Below, piece after piece: positions 20,717 through 38,879 of a stretch of DNA of 64,000 nt (position 1 is the stretch's first letter; each line of letters begins with the position of its first letter). Source of the DNA: Eurosta solidaginis (taxonomy: Eukaryota; Arthropoda; Insecta; Diptera; Tephritidae); the NCBI RefSeq assembly GCF_040869045.1, contig NC_090322.1, forward strand, positions 277,724,662 through 277,788,661, given 5' to 3'. Under the pieces are notes generated by a model. That model searched no databases and was not told where the DNA came from. It saw only the letters and a list, made by a program, of their open reading frames with translations. The position numbers were made by a program, and so were the translations under genes.

Positions 20717-21929
20717 TAACACGATAACTTGAGTAAATTTTGAGCTATCTTGATGAAATTTGGTATGTAGATTCCTGGGCACTCATCTCAGATCGCTATT
20801 TAAAATGAACGATATCGGACTATAACCACGCCCACTTTTTCGATATCGAAAATTTCGAAAAACCGAAAAAATGCGATAATTCATTGCCAAAGGCAATTAA
20901 AGCGATGAAACTTGGCAGATGGGTTGACGTTATGACGCAGAATAGAAAATTAGTAAGATTTTGGACAATGGGCGTGGCACCGCCCACTTTTACAAGAAGG
21001 TAATTTAAAAGTTTTGCAAGCTGTAATTTGGCAGTCGTTGAAGATATCATGATGAAATTTGGCAGGAACGCTGCTACTATTACTATATATGTGCTAAATA
21101 AAAATTAGCAAAATTGGATGAAGAACACGCCCACTTTTTAAAAAAAAAAATTTTTAAATTCAAATTTTAACAAAAAATTTAATATCTTTACTGTATATAA
21201 GTAAATTAAGTCAAAATTCAACTCCTGTAATGATATGATGCAACAAAATACAAAAATAAAAGAAAATTTCAAAATGGGCGTGGCTCCGCCCATTTTCATT
21301 TAGTTTGTCTAGAATACTTTTAATGCCATAAGTCGAACAAAAATTTACCAATCCTTCTCAAATTTGGTAGGTACATAGATTCTATGACGGTAACTGTTCT
21401 CTGTGAAAATGGCCGAAATCGGTGGAAGCCACGCCCAGTTTTTATACACAGTCCACCGTCTGTCCTTCCGCTCGGCTGTTAACACAATAACTTGAGCAAA
21501 AACCGATATATCTTTACTAAACTTATCCCACCTACTTATCTGAACTTACTTTATCTCGGTATAAAAAATAGCCGAAATCCGACCATAACCACGCCCACTT
21601 TATCGATATCGAAAATTACGAAAAATGAAAAAAATGCCATAATTCTATACCAAATACGAAAAAAGGGATGAAACATGGTAACTGGATTGGTTTATTGACG
21701 CAAAATATAACTTTGGAAAAAATTTTGTAAAATGGGTGTGACACCTACCATACTAAGTAGAAGAAAATGAAAAAGTTCTACAAGGCAAAATCAACAGCCC
21801 TTGGAATCTTGGCAGGAATACTGTTAGTGGTATTGCATATATAAATAAATTAGCAGTACCCGACAGATGATTTTCTGGATCACCTGGTCCACATTTTGGT
21901 CGATATCGCGAGAACACCTTCACATATAC

Positions 21930-24330
21930 ATCTAAGGGCCACTCGCTTTTAAAACCCTCATTAATACCTTTAATTTGATATCCATATCGTACAAACACAT
22001 TCTAGAGTCACCCCTGGCCCACCCTAATGGCGATATCTCGAAAAGGCGTCCACCTATAGACCTAATGCCCACTCCCTCTTAAAATGCTCAGTAACACCTT
22101 TCGTTTGATACCCATATCGTACAAACATTCTAGAGTCACCTCTGGCCCACCCTAATGGCGATATCTCGAAAAGGCGTCCACCTATAGACCTAATGCCCAC
22201 TCCCTCTTAAAATGCTCAGTCACACCTTTCGTTTGATACCCATATCGTACAAACATTCTAGAGTCACCCTTGGTCCACCTTTATGGCGATATCTCGAAAA
22301 GGCGTCCACCTATAGACCTAATGCCCACTCCCTCTTAAAATGCTCAGTAACACCTTTCGTTTGATACCCATATCGTACAAACATTCTAGAGTCACCCCTG
22401 GCCCACCCTATTGGCGATGTCTCGAAAAGGCCACCTATAGACCTAATGCCCACTCCCTCTTAAAATGCTCAGTAACACATTTCGTTTGATACCCATATCG
22501 TACAAACATTCTAGAGTCCCCCTGGCCCACCCTAATGGCGATATCTCGAAAAGGCGTCCACCTAAAGACCTAATGCCCACTCCCTCTTAAAATGCTCAGT
22601 CACACCTTTCGTTTGATACCCATATCGTACAAACATTCTAGAGTCACCCTTGGTCCACCTTTATGGCGATATCTCGAAAAGGCGTCCACCTATAGACCTA
22701 ATGTCCACTCCCTCTTAAAATGCTCAGTAACACCTTTCGTTTGATACCCATATCGTACAAACATTCTAGAGTCACCCCTGGCCCACCCTATTGGCGATGT
22801 CTCGAAAAGGCCACCTATAGACCTAATGCCCACTCCCTCTTAAAATGCTCAGTAACACATTTCGTTTGATACCCATATCGTACAAACATTCTAGAGTCCC
22901 CCTGGCCCACCCTAATGGCGATATCTCGAAAAGGCGTCCACCTATAGACCTAATGCCCACTCCCTCTTAAAATGCTCAGTCACACCTTTCGTTTGATACC
23001 CATATCGTACAAACATTCTAGAGTCACCCTTGGTCCACCTTTATGGCGATATCTCGAAAAGGCGTCCACCTATAGACCTAATGCCCACTCCCTCTTAAAA
23101 TGCTCAGTAACACCTTTCGTTTGATACCCATATCGTACAAACATTCTAGAGTCACCCTTGGTCCACCTTTATGGCGATATCTCGAAAAGGCGTCCACATA
23201 TAGAACTAAGGATTACTCCCTTTTAAAATACTCATTACCACCTTTCATTTGATACCCATATCGTACAAACACATTCTAGAGTCACCCCTGGCCCACCCTA
23301 ATGGCGATATCTCGAAAAGGCGTCCACCTATAGACCTAATGCCCACTTCCTCTTAAAATGCTCAGTAACACCTTTCGTTTGATACCCATATCGCACAAAC
23401 ACATTCTAAAGTCACCCCTGGCCCACCCTAATGACAATATCTCGAAAAGGCGTCCACTTATAGACCTAATGCCCACTCCCTCTTAAAATGCTCAGTAACA
23501 CCTTTCGTTTGATACCCATATCGTACAAACATTCTAGAGTCACCCTTGGTCCACCTTTATGGCGATATATCGAAAAGGCGTCCACCTATAGAACTAAGGA
23601 TTACTCCCTTTTAAGATACTCATTACCATCTTTCATTTGATACCCATATCATACAAACACATTCTAGAGTCACCCCTAGCCCACCCTAATGGCGACATTT
23701 CGAAAAGGCGTCCACCTATAGACCTATTGCCCACTCCCTCTTAAAATGCTCAGTAACACTTTTCGTTTTATACCCATATCGTACAAACATTCTAGAGTCA
23801 CCCCTGGCCCACCCTAATGGCAATATCTCGAAAAGGCGTCCACCTATAGACCTATTGCCCACTCCCTCTTAAAATGCTCAGTAACACCTTTCATTTGATT
23901 CCCATATCGTACAAACACATTCTAGAGTCACCCCTGGCCCACCCTAATGACGATATCTTGAAAAGGCGTCCACTTATAGACCTAATGCCCACTCCCTCTT
24001 AAAATGCTCAGTAACACCTTTCATTTGATACCCATATCGTACAAACACATTCTAGAGTCACCCCTGGTCCACCTTAATGGCGATATCTCGAAAGGGCGTC
24101 CACTGATAGACCTAAGGCCCACTCCCTCTTAAAATGCTCAGTAACACCTTTCATTTGATACCCATATCGTACAAACAAATTCTAGAGTCAGCCCTGGTCC
24201 ACCTTTATGGCGATATTCCTAAATGGTGTCCATCCATAGAACTATGGCCTACTCTCTCTTAAAATACTCTTTAATACCTTCCATTTGATACACATGTCAT
24301 ACAACCACATTCCAAGGTTACCCTAGGTTC
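21930..24330. repeat. 128-bp satellite array with ~380-bp higher-order period
   Basis: About 18-19 units with the core ACCTTTCGTTTGATACCCAT and TATCTCGAAAAGGCGTCCAC. Unit starts are at 22095, 22223, 22351 and 22476. Variants alternate in threes: the CCCTTGGTCCACCTTTATGG variant is at 22261, 22641 and 23021, spaced exactly 380 bp. Units diverge at both ends, as expected for an array homogenised from its centre. Non-coding. Confidence 0.92.
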
Positions 24331-24459
24331 ATTTTCCTACATGGTGATTTTCCTTATTTTGTCTCCATAGCTCTCAACTGAGTATGTAATGTTCGGTTAC
24401 ACCCGAACTTAGCCTTCCTTACTTGTTTTAATTAAATTTTGTATAGAGCTCAAACATAC

Positions 24460-25640
24460 TTTGAAAATATCCTTTCTAAGTTTGTGGATGAATGTGGAAT
24501 CGACAATATGCCTTGAAATATTCTATAAATATTGGAAAACATTTGCGCATTTAATTTATTTTTAACTGATCTTAATTCTTCCCAAAAGCTGCATATATTT
24601 AATGTCTTGAATTTTTTAAGGCTCTGATGCTCTGCTAAAGCTCTAAATTCAGAATGAATTTTCTACATTTTATCAAATGCAGATATTGGAAACGAGTCCA
24701 TAACTAAAGGCACAGTACTATTTGTGTCACCGCTTAAAATACTTGCTTCACCTAAAATATAAGAAATAAATGTAAAATATACTTTATAAATAGGAATTTA
24801 AAAAATTTCAGATATAAGATTAATATTTTGATTACTGCTTTTATTTTAAAATACGTAAAGATTTAAATAATACTTGGGGGCATCCCATTGCTCAAGAATT
24901 CTATCTATGAATGCTTGTCTAGAAAGCCACCTTGTTGGGGGCGTACTTTAGTATAACATGCATTTCTGTACCGAAATGTTTTGGAAAACTCAGAGAGTGT
25001 ACCCTCCTGTTACAAAAATGATAGTTTACGCCTTTTAAAAATTTATCAATTTTGTTGGGAAATTCATCACAAGCGGCCATTGAAGCTAAATTTAAAATGT
25101 GATAAACACATCAATTAACATGCAGATTTGAAACAACTTGCTTTAGCATTGCTTGCACTCCGCTTTTTGTTCCCATCATAACCGAGCAATTGTTGGCAGT
25201 GAAACCAATCATTTTTTCAAGTGATATTGAATGGTCTTTCAAAGATTTAATAATGACATTAATAATACCCTCCGTGCTACTATCGGTCAAAGATATCAAA
25301 CCTAAAAATCTATCAATGCACATTTTATCAAAAATTCGAATCGAAACTGCCAAATCACTCGTTTCATCTATTATTAGAGAGTAATCATTATTCTGCAAAA
25401 ATGCAATTATGGATATATAATTTTCTGGCCCTGTTATTTGAGTTGTTATTTTCTGTGCTTTAATTCTATTGATGCAAGATTTGTTCACAATTTTAGAATC
25501 AGTTATGCTATTTCTCATAAGCATATATAAATGATCCATAATTGCAAATGGTAAATTGTGCAAAACAACTTAACTAAATATTTTCTTCGAAAAATTTAAA
25601 ATTTTTTTGTACATTCAGAGCTGCTTGGCAAGTGACTTGA
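24460..25640 (-). pseudogene. hAT transposase, dead
   Basis: The minus-strand frame 25563-25111 (150 codons) contains DYSLIIDETSDLAVSIRIFD, FLGLISLTDSSTEGI and FTANNCSVMMGTKSGVQAML, the classic first part of a hAT RNase-H-like catalytic core. The frame continues past an in-frame TGA as YHILNLASMAACDEFP and then, after a frameshift near 24960, as PTRWLSRQAFIDRILEQWDA, another hAT hallmark. More decayed coding sequence extends to ~24460. Several stops and frameshifts make it inactive. Confidence 0.8.
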
Positions 25641-25909
25641 AGTGTAGTGCTGCATTTTACAAAAATGTGCCAAATATGTCAATGTAGGGAAGCGAAATGT
25701 ACCAAAAAGTACAAATGTACCATGATTATCATCACTGGTGTACACTGACTGTCAAGAAAACTCACGAAGTTTTTATCAGTGAGTTTTCTTGTTCACAATT
25801 TTGCTTTACAGAATCAGAATTCTAATGTTTACACAATTTCTTGTGTACACTTTAAAACTCACATATAGTGAATTGGCCCCTTGGAAACGGCTTACTGAAT
25901 TTAGCTGTG

Positions 25910-26084
25910 AAGGGCGAATAATGGTGACTTATAACCATAAATCCATAACCAGATAAAACAGCTGATCACACCTACCTTATGGAAATCAATGTAATCGAGT
26001 TAGCGTTATCGTATGGCACCAGTTTGTTCAGCTGTTTTATCTGGTTATGGCTTTATGGTTATAAGTCACCATTAATTCGCCCTT
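25910..26084. mobile_element. 175-bp palindromic MITE
   Basis: Left end AAGGGCGAATAATGGTGACT, right end the inverse of AAGGGCGAATTAATGGTGAC. The arms share ATAACCAGATAAAACAGCTG. It overlaps by two bases the TTAA-bounded repeat that follows. Confidence 0.8.
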
Positions 26085-26332
26085 AATGGTGCCATACCAT
26101 AATGCTAACGCCATAACCATACCATAGCCAACCAATTGGTTTTTGGTTTCTGGCCATATCCATAACCTAAAAATAATTGAGTTGGTGAATTTAATAACTT
26201 TTTGTAGATTTTATTCATTGTTTTGTATACGTTATAACTAAGAGACTTATTTTTTGTGGAATATGTTTGTACTTTTTTGCGTTTTCTTCATTTTTATTAA
26301 ATTTTCACGATTTTTAGGTTAAGGCACCATTA
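26083..26332. mobile_element. TTAA-bounded MITE, copy 1
   Basis: Begins TTAATGGTGCCATACC and ends GGTTAAGGCACCATTAA. Inner pieces such as ccaaccaattggtttt are shared with the next element, so both belong to one family. The TTAA at each end would suit piggyBac-type targeting; this is an inference. Confidence 0.6.
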
Positions 26333-26400
26333 ATCGATCACATTGGAGATGGTTATGGATATGGGTGTGGTTACGACTATGGCGTTAGAGTTAAGGAGCT

Positions 26401-26632
26401 TTAAGCCGGAGTCATTTGTGCCGTATGTCGTATCGCTGTATCCGTATCCCTAATGTAATCAGCTGTTTATCATTACGACGGTAAACCAAAACCTAATTGG
26501 TTGGCTACGATACGGTTACAACCTTAGCGGCACCAATAATCGGTTGCATTGATTCTCATAAGGTTGGTCGAATCAGCTGTTAAAAGGTTACCGATACGGT
26601 TACCGATAAAGCACCAATGTCTCCAGCTTTAA
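26401..26632. mobile_element. TTAA-bounded MITE, copy 2
   Basis: Begins TTAAGCCGGAGTCATTTGTG and ends with the inverse of TTAAAGCTGGAGACATTGGT. Internal inverted segments (cgtatcgctgtatccg, accgatacggttaccg, aatcagctgtt) are present. Confidence 0.65.
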
Positions 26633-26997
26633 TTAGCCCTTAAAACAAGCTTGTCAATCAAGCAAAAAAAGTTGGTACATGGCAACAATATTTCCAAAAG
26701 TATTCAAACTAGGTCTGGCAATAACAGATTTGGAATTATTGGAAATTGGAAGCCGAAGGAACATAGAAATATGGATAAAAGCGAAGTGAAGCTAGGAAAG
26801 TAGTTTATTTCTAGTATAATTTTTGTAGATCTGGGCGCTGTTGGCTGCTACTCTAAATATTTAGTGAATAGTTTTACATTGTGCATAATTGAAATTAAAT
26901 TGCTAAAGTGCTTTGTAATAGTTGTAAGAAATTTGTCAGATATATTTTCTTGGTCTTAAACGTAATAGTGATACCGAATTCAGAAAACATTCAAAGA

Positions 26998-34163
<7,166 letters not shown>

Positions 34164-34282
34164 GCAAACATTTTGATATATGTACTTATGTAGCGTGAAC
34201 TAATCACTGAATATCTAAATATTGTATATAAAATTGTAAGAAGCTCAAGTTTATACACCGTATTAGTTTCCTAGAAGAAAAC

Positions 34283-34288
34283 AATAAA
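34283..34288 (+). terminator. Candidate poly(A) signal of Trxr-1
   Basis: AATAAA 120 bp after the stop codon, the first such hexamer on the plus strand in the 3' UTR. Confidence 0.5.
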
Positions 34289-34385
34289 TCGTTGGTATAT
34301 GCATATGTATACATATTCTATATTATTTGTCGCTGTTGATGATTAACTAAGGCTAGATCAAGTGCTTAAAACTTAAAGAAACGTT

Positions 34386-34620
34386 ATGATTACTAATCGA
34401 GGAGGATCACACCGTCCGATATCTTTCCTGTCGCCAACAACACAGGAATTGAAAACCGTTCCGCATCTTTATTTTCCCTCTAATCGGCAAGCCTGTCATC
34501 GGCATGGCTTCCGGAAAGAGATTACTACAACTACCAAGCTGAACGCCATTTACACCCAAATAAATTGTAGATTAAATCACGGCCGGACCAAATCAGGATT
34601 TTTCCCGAACAAGTACTATC
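34386..34620 (+). pseudogene. Jockey-like LINE RT fragment, rearranged
   Basis: The plus frame holds HRPISF, HGFRKE and TTKLNAIYTQINC, matching the YRPISLL...HGFRK...TTALNAI region of the copy at 38880-41246. It is decayed. Confidence 0.75.
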
Positions 34621-34945
34621 ATTTCAGTGTAAGCTCATTTAATTTGTAGTGTCTCTCCGACAAATTGCCATCCTTGAAGCAGTCGGTCGGATCCATACTC
34701 TTGCTCTGGGAAATGGTGGAGCGTAGCCCCAAACCAGAGAAGTAGGTTTGCTGCATTTGCGGGAAATGATTTTCAAGGGTGCAATCGTGACCCCGTAATT
34801 TTGTTAAAACTTTTATGGCACGTTGCTGCTCTCGCTTTGGGGCGTCCCATACTATGCGCCTTAACATAAACACAGTAGGCCTCCCATTACCGCCAAAGTG
34901 GGAGGAGTAGCGATCAAATCCAGTAGACTCGGTAGGAATTGCCAT
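34619..34945 (-). other. Unrecognised 108-codon ORF
   Basis: ATG to TGA, 108 residues, beginning MAIPTESTGFDRYSSHFGGN and containing DAPKREQQRAIKVLTKLRG. A strong acceptor (ttttttttttag) lies just upstream, so it could be a last exon. The composition is not low-complexity and looks protein-like. I do not recognise the family. It sits between two pieces of a rearranged LINE and may be part of a captured gene or of an unknown element. Confidence 0.35.
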
Positions 34946-34979
34946 GCCTATGCTAAAAAAAAAAACTTGGCAATGAAGG

Positions 34980-35470
34980 ACTTAGTTACCTAGCGCTTGT
35001 CTTCAACTTGCGTCTGTACATTTTTGTCATCCTTTAAAAATTGCAATGGTGTTACCACCACTAAAGCCTGGAAAACGAGTTAACATAGAGGCGGGAATAT
35101 CGTAAAGGATAGAAGCGAAACACTGAACAAAGAGTTTCTGTTAAATACTCAGAAACCTGGGTATCCTAACAGACATCTAATTAAATAAGGCGCATCTCCG
35201 AGGGACATAGGGCGTCATCCCACACACAAAGAAGCCGTCAGCCCCATCCACAAAGACGCCTTTGTTCTTTTCCCATATGACACCACCCATCTTTCCAATT
35301 GCAATGTGGAACCAACGCCCCTAACAACCATATCTCCGGTTCAAGCCTATTGAAACTGCTAGTTTCCTTGAACTTTCGTTAGAGGAGGATATCGGTGGCA
35401 ATTCGTAAGTTATCGCACGTATTGAATGTGGCGAAGATCTGCTTCCAGAGGAAGATTAAATGAAGTAACG
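34980..35470 (+). pseudogene. Jockey-like LINE fragments, internally deleted
   Basis: Successive pieces match the copy at 38880-41246: ctaaagcctggaaaacgagttaacatag (RT palm), then after a deletion ttctgttaaatactcagaaacctgggtatcc, then the C-terminal end ccaattgcaatgtggaaccaacgcccc to gaggaggatatcgg. The order relative to 34386-34620 shows a rearrangement. Confidence 0.75.
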
Positions 35471-35779
35471 TACCACCGGACAGTTCTTGTGGAGCTCAAC
35501 AGCGTGCACGGGACAGAAGACAGATTTATAGGACGTCAACGTCGATGGTATTACGCTACTGATTGCCGATTATGAGTAACATTTAAAAAGTTGTGTTGAT
35601 TTGGTTACCAATTTGCAATAACATAGCTGGAAAGTTATTTATGTATTTAAAACTTTTTTGATATCTGAAAAAAGGTTCACTTAAAAAGTGGGCGGTGCCA
35701 CGCTCATTTCGACAAAATCGAACGTAACTCAACTTAGTTAACACGATGTCAGTAATATATAAATAAAAAAAATTGATGT

Positions 35780-36510
35780 TCGATAGCCTCCGAAGAGATT
35801 TTAGGCCGAGCTTCTCTTCCAATTTGCGTCGTGCTCCTTTTTAATTTTTCCTAGGAATTGGCGGCACGGGACTGACTCCTAACGGCATCAGCGAGACAGA
35901 TGAGGGTAAAAGTCTAGTTGACGGGTCGACTGCTAATACGCTACCAAAAATATCGAGAGAGGTGTCAAAAGACGCGTCTTAATCTTGAGAACAATAATCC
36001 GAAGGCGGAAAAGAAAAATTGTATCTCTGTCCGGAGATATTTGCAGTTGAAGTTGGCGATTTTCATGTGGTTGTTGTTGTGTTTGTATCCACAAAAAAAA
36101 TTGTGCATCACCGTGGCGGTAGCCACGGTTATACCACACACCCGGACTTGGCATGGCGTAGCCCAGGGTTATTTTTTATAAGCGCGGCCGAAGGCCGCCA
36201 ACTCAGAAAGGTGTTCTATGCAAAAATACTATGGATCCCACCCCCGGTTTCGGAGGTACCCGCGGGTCTTTTTTCGGTTTTTCGTTAATATCTTTTGAAC
36301 GAGTTAAAATTTTTATTTTCCGCCTTCGGATTATTAATACAGATGTCCAGACGCGTCGTTTGACACCTCTCGATATTTTTGGTAGCGTATTAGCAGTCGA
36401 CCCCTCAACTAGACTATTACCCAGATGAGTTTTCACTGAGAGCTTTTCATGGCAGAAATGCACTCGGGGTGCTTGCCAAACACTGCCGAGGGGCAACCCC
36501 GCTTAGAAAA
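35780..36510 (-). repeat. tRNA-derived SINE (family S), copy split by a MITE
   Basis: Minus-strand SINE sequence is found at 35780-35904 (its 3' part) and 36430-36510 (its middle: TTTCATGGCAGAAATGCACT in inverse). The 517-bp MITE at 35905-36421 interrupts it with an 8-bp duplication. Compare the intact body at 59270-59560. Confidence 0.8.
35905..36421. mobile_element. 517-bp hAT-type MITE (GGTAATAGTCTAG family), copy 2
   Basis: Starts GGTAAAAGTCTAGTTGACGG and ends CTCAACTAGACTATTACC. It is flanked by the perfect 8-bp duplication CAGATGAG (35897-35904, 36422-36429), which assigns the family to hAT (8-bp targets). Inserted within a SINE. Confidence 0.9.
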
Positions 36511-36511
36511 A

Positions 36512-36728
36512 GGTAATAGTCTAGTTGAGGGGTCGACTGCTAATACGCTACCAAAAATATCGAGAGAGGTGTCAAAAGACGCGTATTAATCTCGAGAACA
36601 ATAATCCGATGACGGAAAAGAAAAATTTTATCTATGTCCGGAGATATTTGCAGTTGAAGTTGGCGATTTTCATGTGGTTGTTGTGTTGTACCCACAAAAA
36701 AATTGTGCGTCACAGTGGCGGTAGGCCC
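36512..36728. mobile_element. hAT-type MITE (GGTAATAGTCTAG family), truncated copy 3
   Basis: GGTAATAGTCTAGTTGAGGG through gtgcgtcacagtggcggtag; the second half is missing. Confidence 0.8.
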
Positions 36729-36741
36729 ATATATCTTATCT

Positions 36742-37109
36742 GAGATGCTCACAAAAGTAGGCAATCATTTGTGCAAGTATCACTCACATATACACGCGCA
36801 GAGAGAAGCTATAACGTGCATCTGTAGTTATAGCTGGTAATTTTATAGCTGGACCAAGTTAAATTCTAGAAACGCCTAGAAGTATGCGAGCGAGGAAATC
36901 GAAGAGTATAAAAGAGCGCAAGCTGAGCAATCATGGAATCAGTTTGATTTAAGCACGCTATCTGTTGAGAAGTAGAAGTGTTATTGTGGAAGTAGTCTAC
37001 TAAAGACCATTTTGCATTATTGAATATTGGAGTTATTTATTCAACAGTTTAGTGATACGAACGTTAGTAGAAGGTTGCAATTAAGCGGAGTTTCAGTAAA
37101 TTCGTTACA
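36742..37109 (+). mobile_element. Probable solo LTR
   Basis: The region has a TATA box (gagtataaaagagcg at 36903), an initiator-like start downstream (aatcagtttgatttaagcacg), a compact transcript start-to-end layout and an end at ...AAATTCGTTACA, typical of gypsy-group LTRs. An HSE-like TTCTAGAA lies upstream at ~36863. No coding region or second LTR adjoins. The 5' boundary is a guess. Confidence 0.4.
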
Positions 37110-38559
37110 ATATGTATATACATAGTTGCAAGATCAAACTGAACAATTGGGATGAGCGGTTCCTTCGTTATGGAGCCAAATTTTTATTCTGACCTCGAAA
37201 AACAAATTTCCGGAATTATAAAACAAAATTTCAAATTTAATAATTTATCTCGGATTAAAAAATTTAAGTCCGGAAATGATATTTTTTGGAGGACTTTTTA
37301 TAAAACGAAAATTAGTTTGGATACCAGAATTTTGGGATTTCATTTCGCTATACCTACTTTGGAAATGCCGATTTCGCCCCGCAGTCTTCATTAACCACTA
37401 CCTTACTACATTTTTTGGGAAAACCGGTTTTTATGTGAAAACACTGATGTCTTCACAGGCCAAATAAATGTACGAGTACATACCATGTAGATATTTGTTA
37501 TATAATTTATTAAAATTAAATTCCATGTCCTAAAATACAATATTAATTCTAATCTTATTTACATTCTTATGAATAAATATAAATTGCTATATATGTATGC
37601 ATGTTTGTATTTATTTACGATGCATTGCTGTGTATAAAAAAAGTTTTATTATGCATTTCCATTTATTTGAATTTCCCTTGCATCTGTTGGGGACGATAAG
37701 TGATTTGTTCCGTTGCTCATTATCATAACTTTTTTTTTACATTTTCTCTTTCTTGCTTATCCACATATGTGCATATGTATATGTATATATGTATTTAGGT
37801 ATGTGTTTGACTTGTTAAAGAAGTCATTATTTAATTACATCTTTTAATACTCATTTTTACATATAAATCTAATGCTAAATAGTTCGGGACTTAATTATTT
37901 CTACACATTTAAATTTGTTATTTAGATATTGAATTTTTAATTTTTTGTATCTTATGTAACTTTCAGTTGTGATTTTTATTAAAAATTGATGCATAACTAT
38001 ACATTTATATTTATAAGTATGTATATATGTATGACATACATATGTCATTTGTGGGTATATTTTCGTTTTGAGTCTACATACATACATACATATTGGAGAC
38101 GTTTAATGGAGTTATCATATTACATACATACATACATAGATATTACCGCCAATATAGATACATAATACTAAAGTAGTCATTCATTAATCACTTACATCTG
38201 TATATAATAGATAATATCGTTACAAAAGTATGGATAAATTTGTATAAATTTTCCTTTGGTGGTTTTAGTTACGAGTGCGTTTCTTATTGCCGACATAAGA
38301 CCGGAATAACTTAGAACACTCTGTCGCATCAAAGCGAAGCAAGGCGGCAAAAGCATTTATGTATTTCAAGGCCTACTCGTCGGCAACTAAATTGCATACA
38401 CACGGTGGTGACTTCTTACGATTTAAAAACAATTTATAGACATTTATTTCAAAATAATCGATTTCTTAAAGAGCAGCCAAGATCCATGCATATGTATGAA
38501 AATTACCTGTGTGTGTGTAATTTTCTAGGCAATTTTATAAGCTTTGCTATTTGGAGTTT
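37110..38559. other. AT-rich intergenic DNA, no gene recognised
   Basis: Short ORFs only. It contains many ATAC/CATA microsatellite stretches (acatacatacatacat near 38080-38135). Nothing else was identified. Confidence 0.6.
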
Positions 38560-38800
38560 CATAGTAAGCTCTACACATCATCTTGGACACTTTGCATCCC
38601 GCTCTTTTTTCCACGCCTTTCCTGGTTATTTAATCAGCTGTAGTATGGATGTAGGTTTCTCCCCAAGTCAAAGCTTTTTCGTGCTACTTTGCTCTTCAGC
38701 ACGCTTTTGGATAAAGTGAGACAATTGCTTTAATAGCCGGCAAAAAGGCACTACAGTGATCTGCAGCTTGTTGGATCTCGTTTTTCCGAATCATATCATT
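38560..38800 (-). pseudogene. LOA/I-type LINE fragment (post-RNase H region)
   Basis: agctctacacatcatcttggacactttgcatcccg matches 13160-13200 of the intact element (acctacacataatcttcgacactttacagccccg), and the similarity continues to ~38650. Decayed. Confidence 0.6.
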
Positions 38801-38879
38801 GGCTTGTATGTGTTTCGTATCCGGGGCTAAAACCGCCGAATTACCGTGATGGGAAGAAAAAGTCCATAAAAGGCAATTA

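Larger units (their letters stand above)
20535..24425 (-). mobile_element. Dispersed dipteran repeat with internal satellite
   Basis: The ends share ATACTCAGTTGAG in inverse orientation (20544 and ~24377). The minus-strand start carries AAGGAAGGCTAAGTTCGGGT and TGTAACCGAACATTACATAC. The left part has (GTCC)n at 20683-20716 and repeated phrases such as ccacgcccacttt and gggcgtggc. The right part is the satellite 21930-24330. There are no genes. Fragments of the family recur near 35640-35720 and 47640-47830. I do not assign a superfamily. Confidence 0.6.
19695..25880 (-). mobile_element. Composite region, possibly one ~6.2-kb DNA transposon
   Basis: The left end GGGGTCAATTCCCTAACTGTG and the right end, inverse of GGGGCCAATTCACTATATGTG, are imperfect inverted repeats. 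Between them lie a decayed hAT transposase (24460-25640, minus) and the inserted satellite block 20535-24425. A related left end is seen at ~43658. No target duplication was found, so the single-element reading is tentative. Confidence 0.4.
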
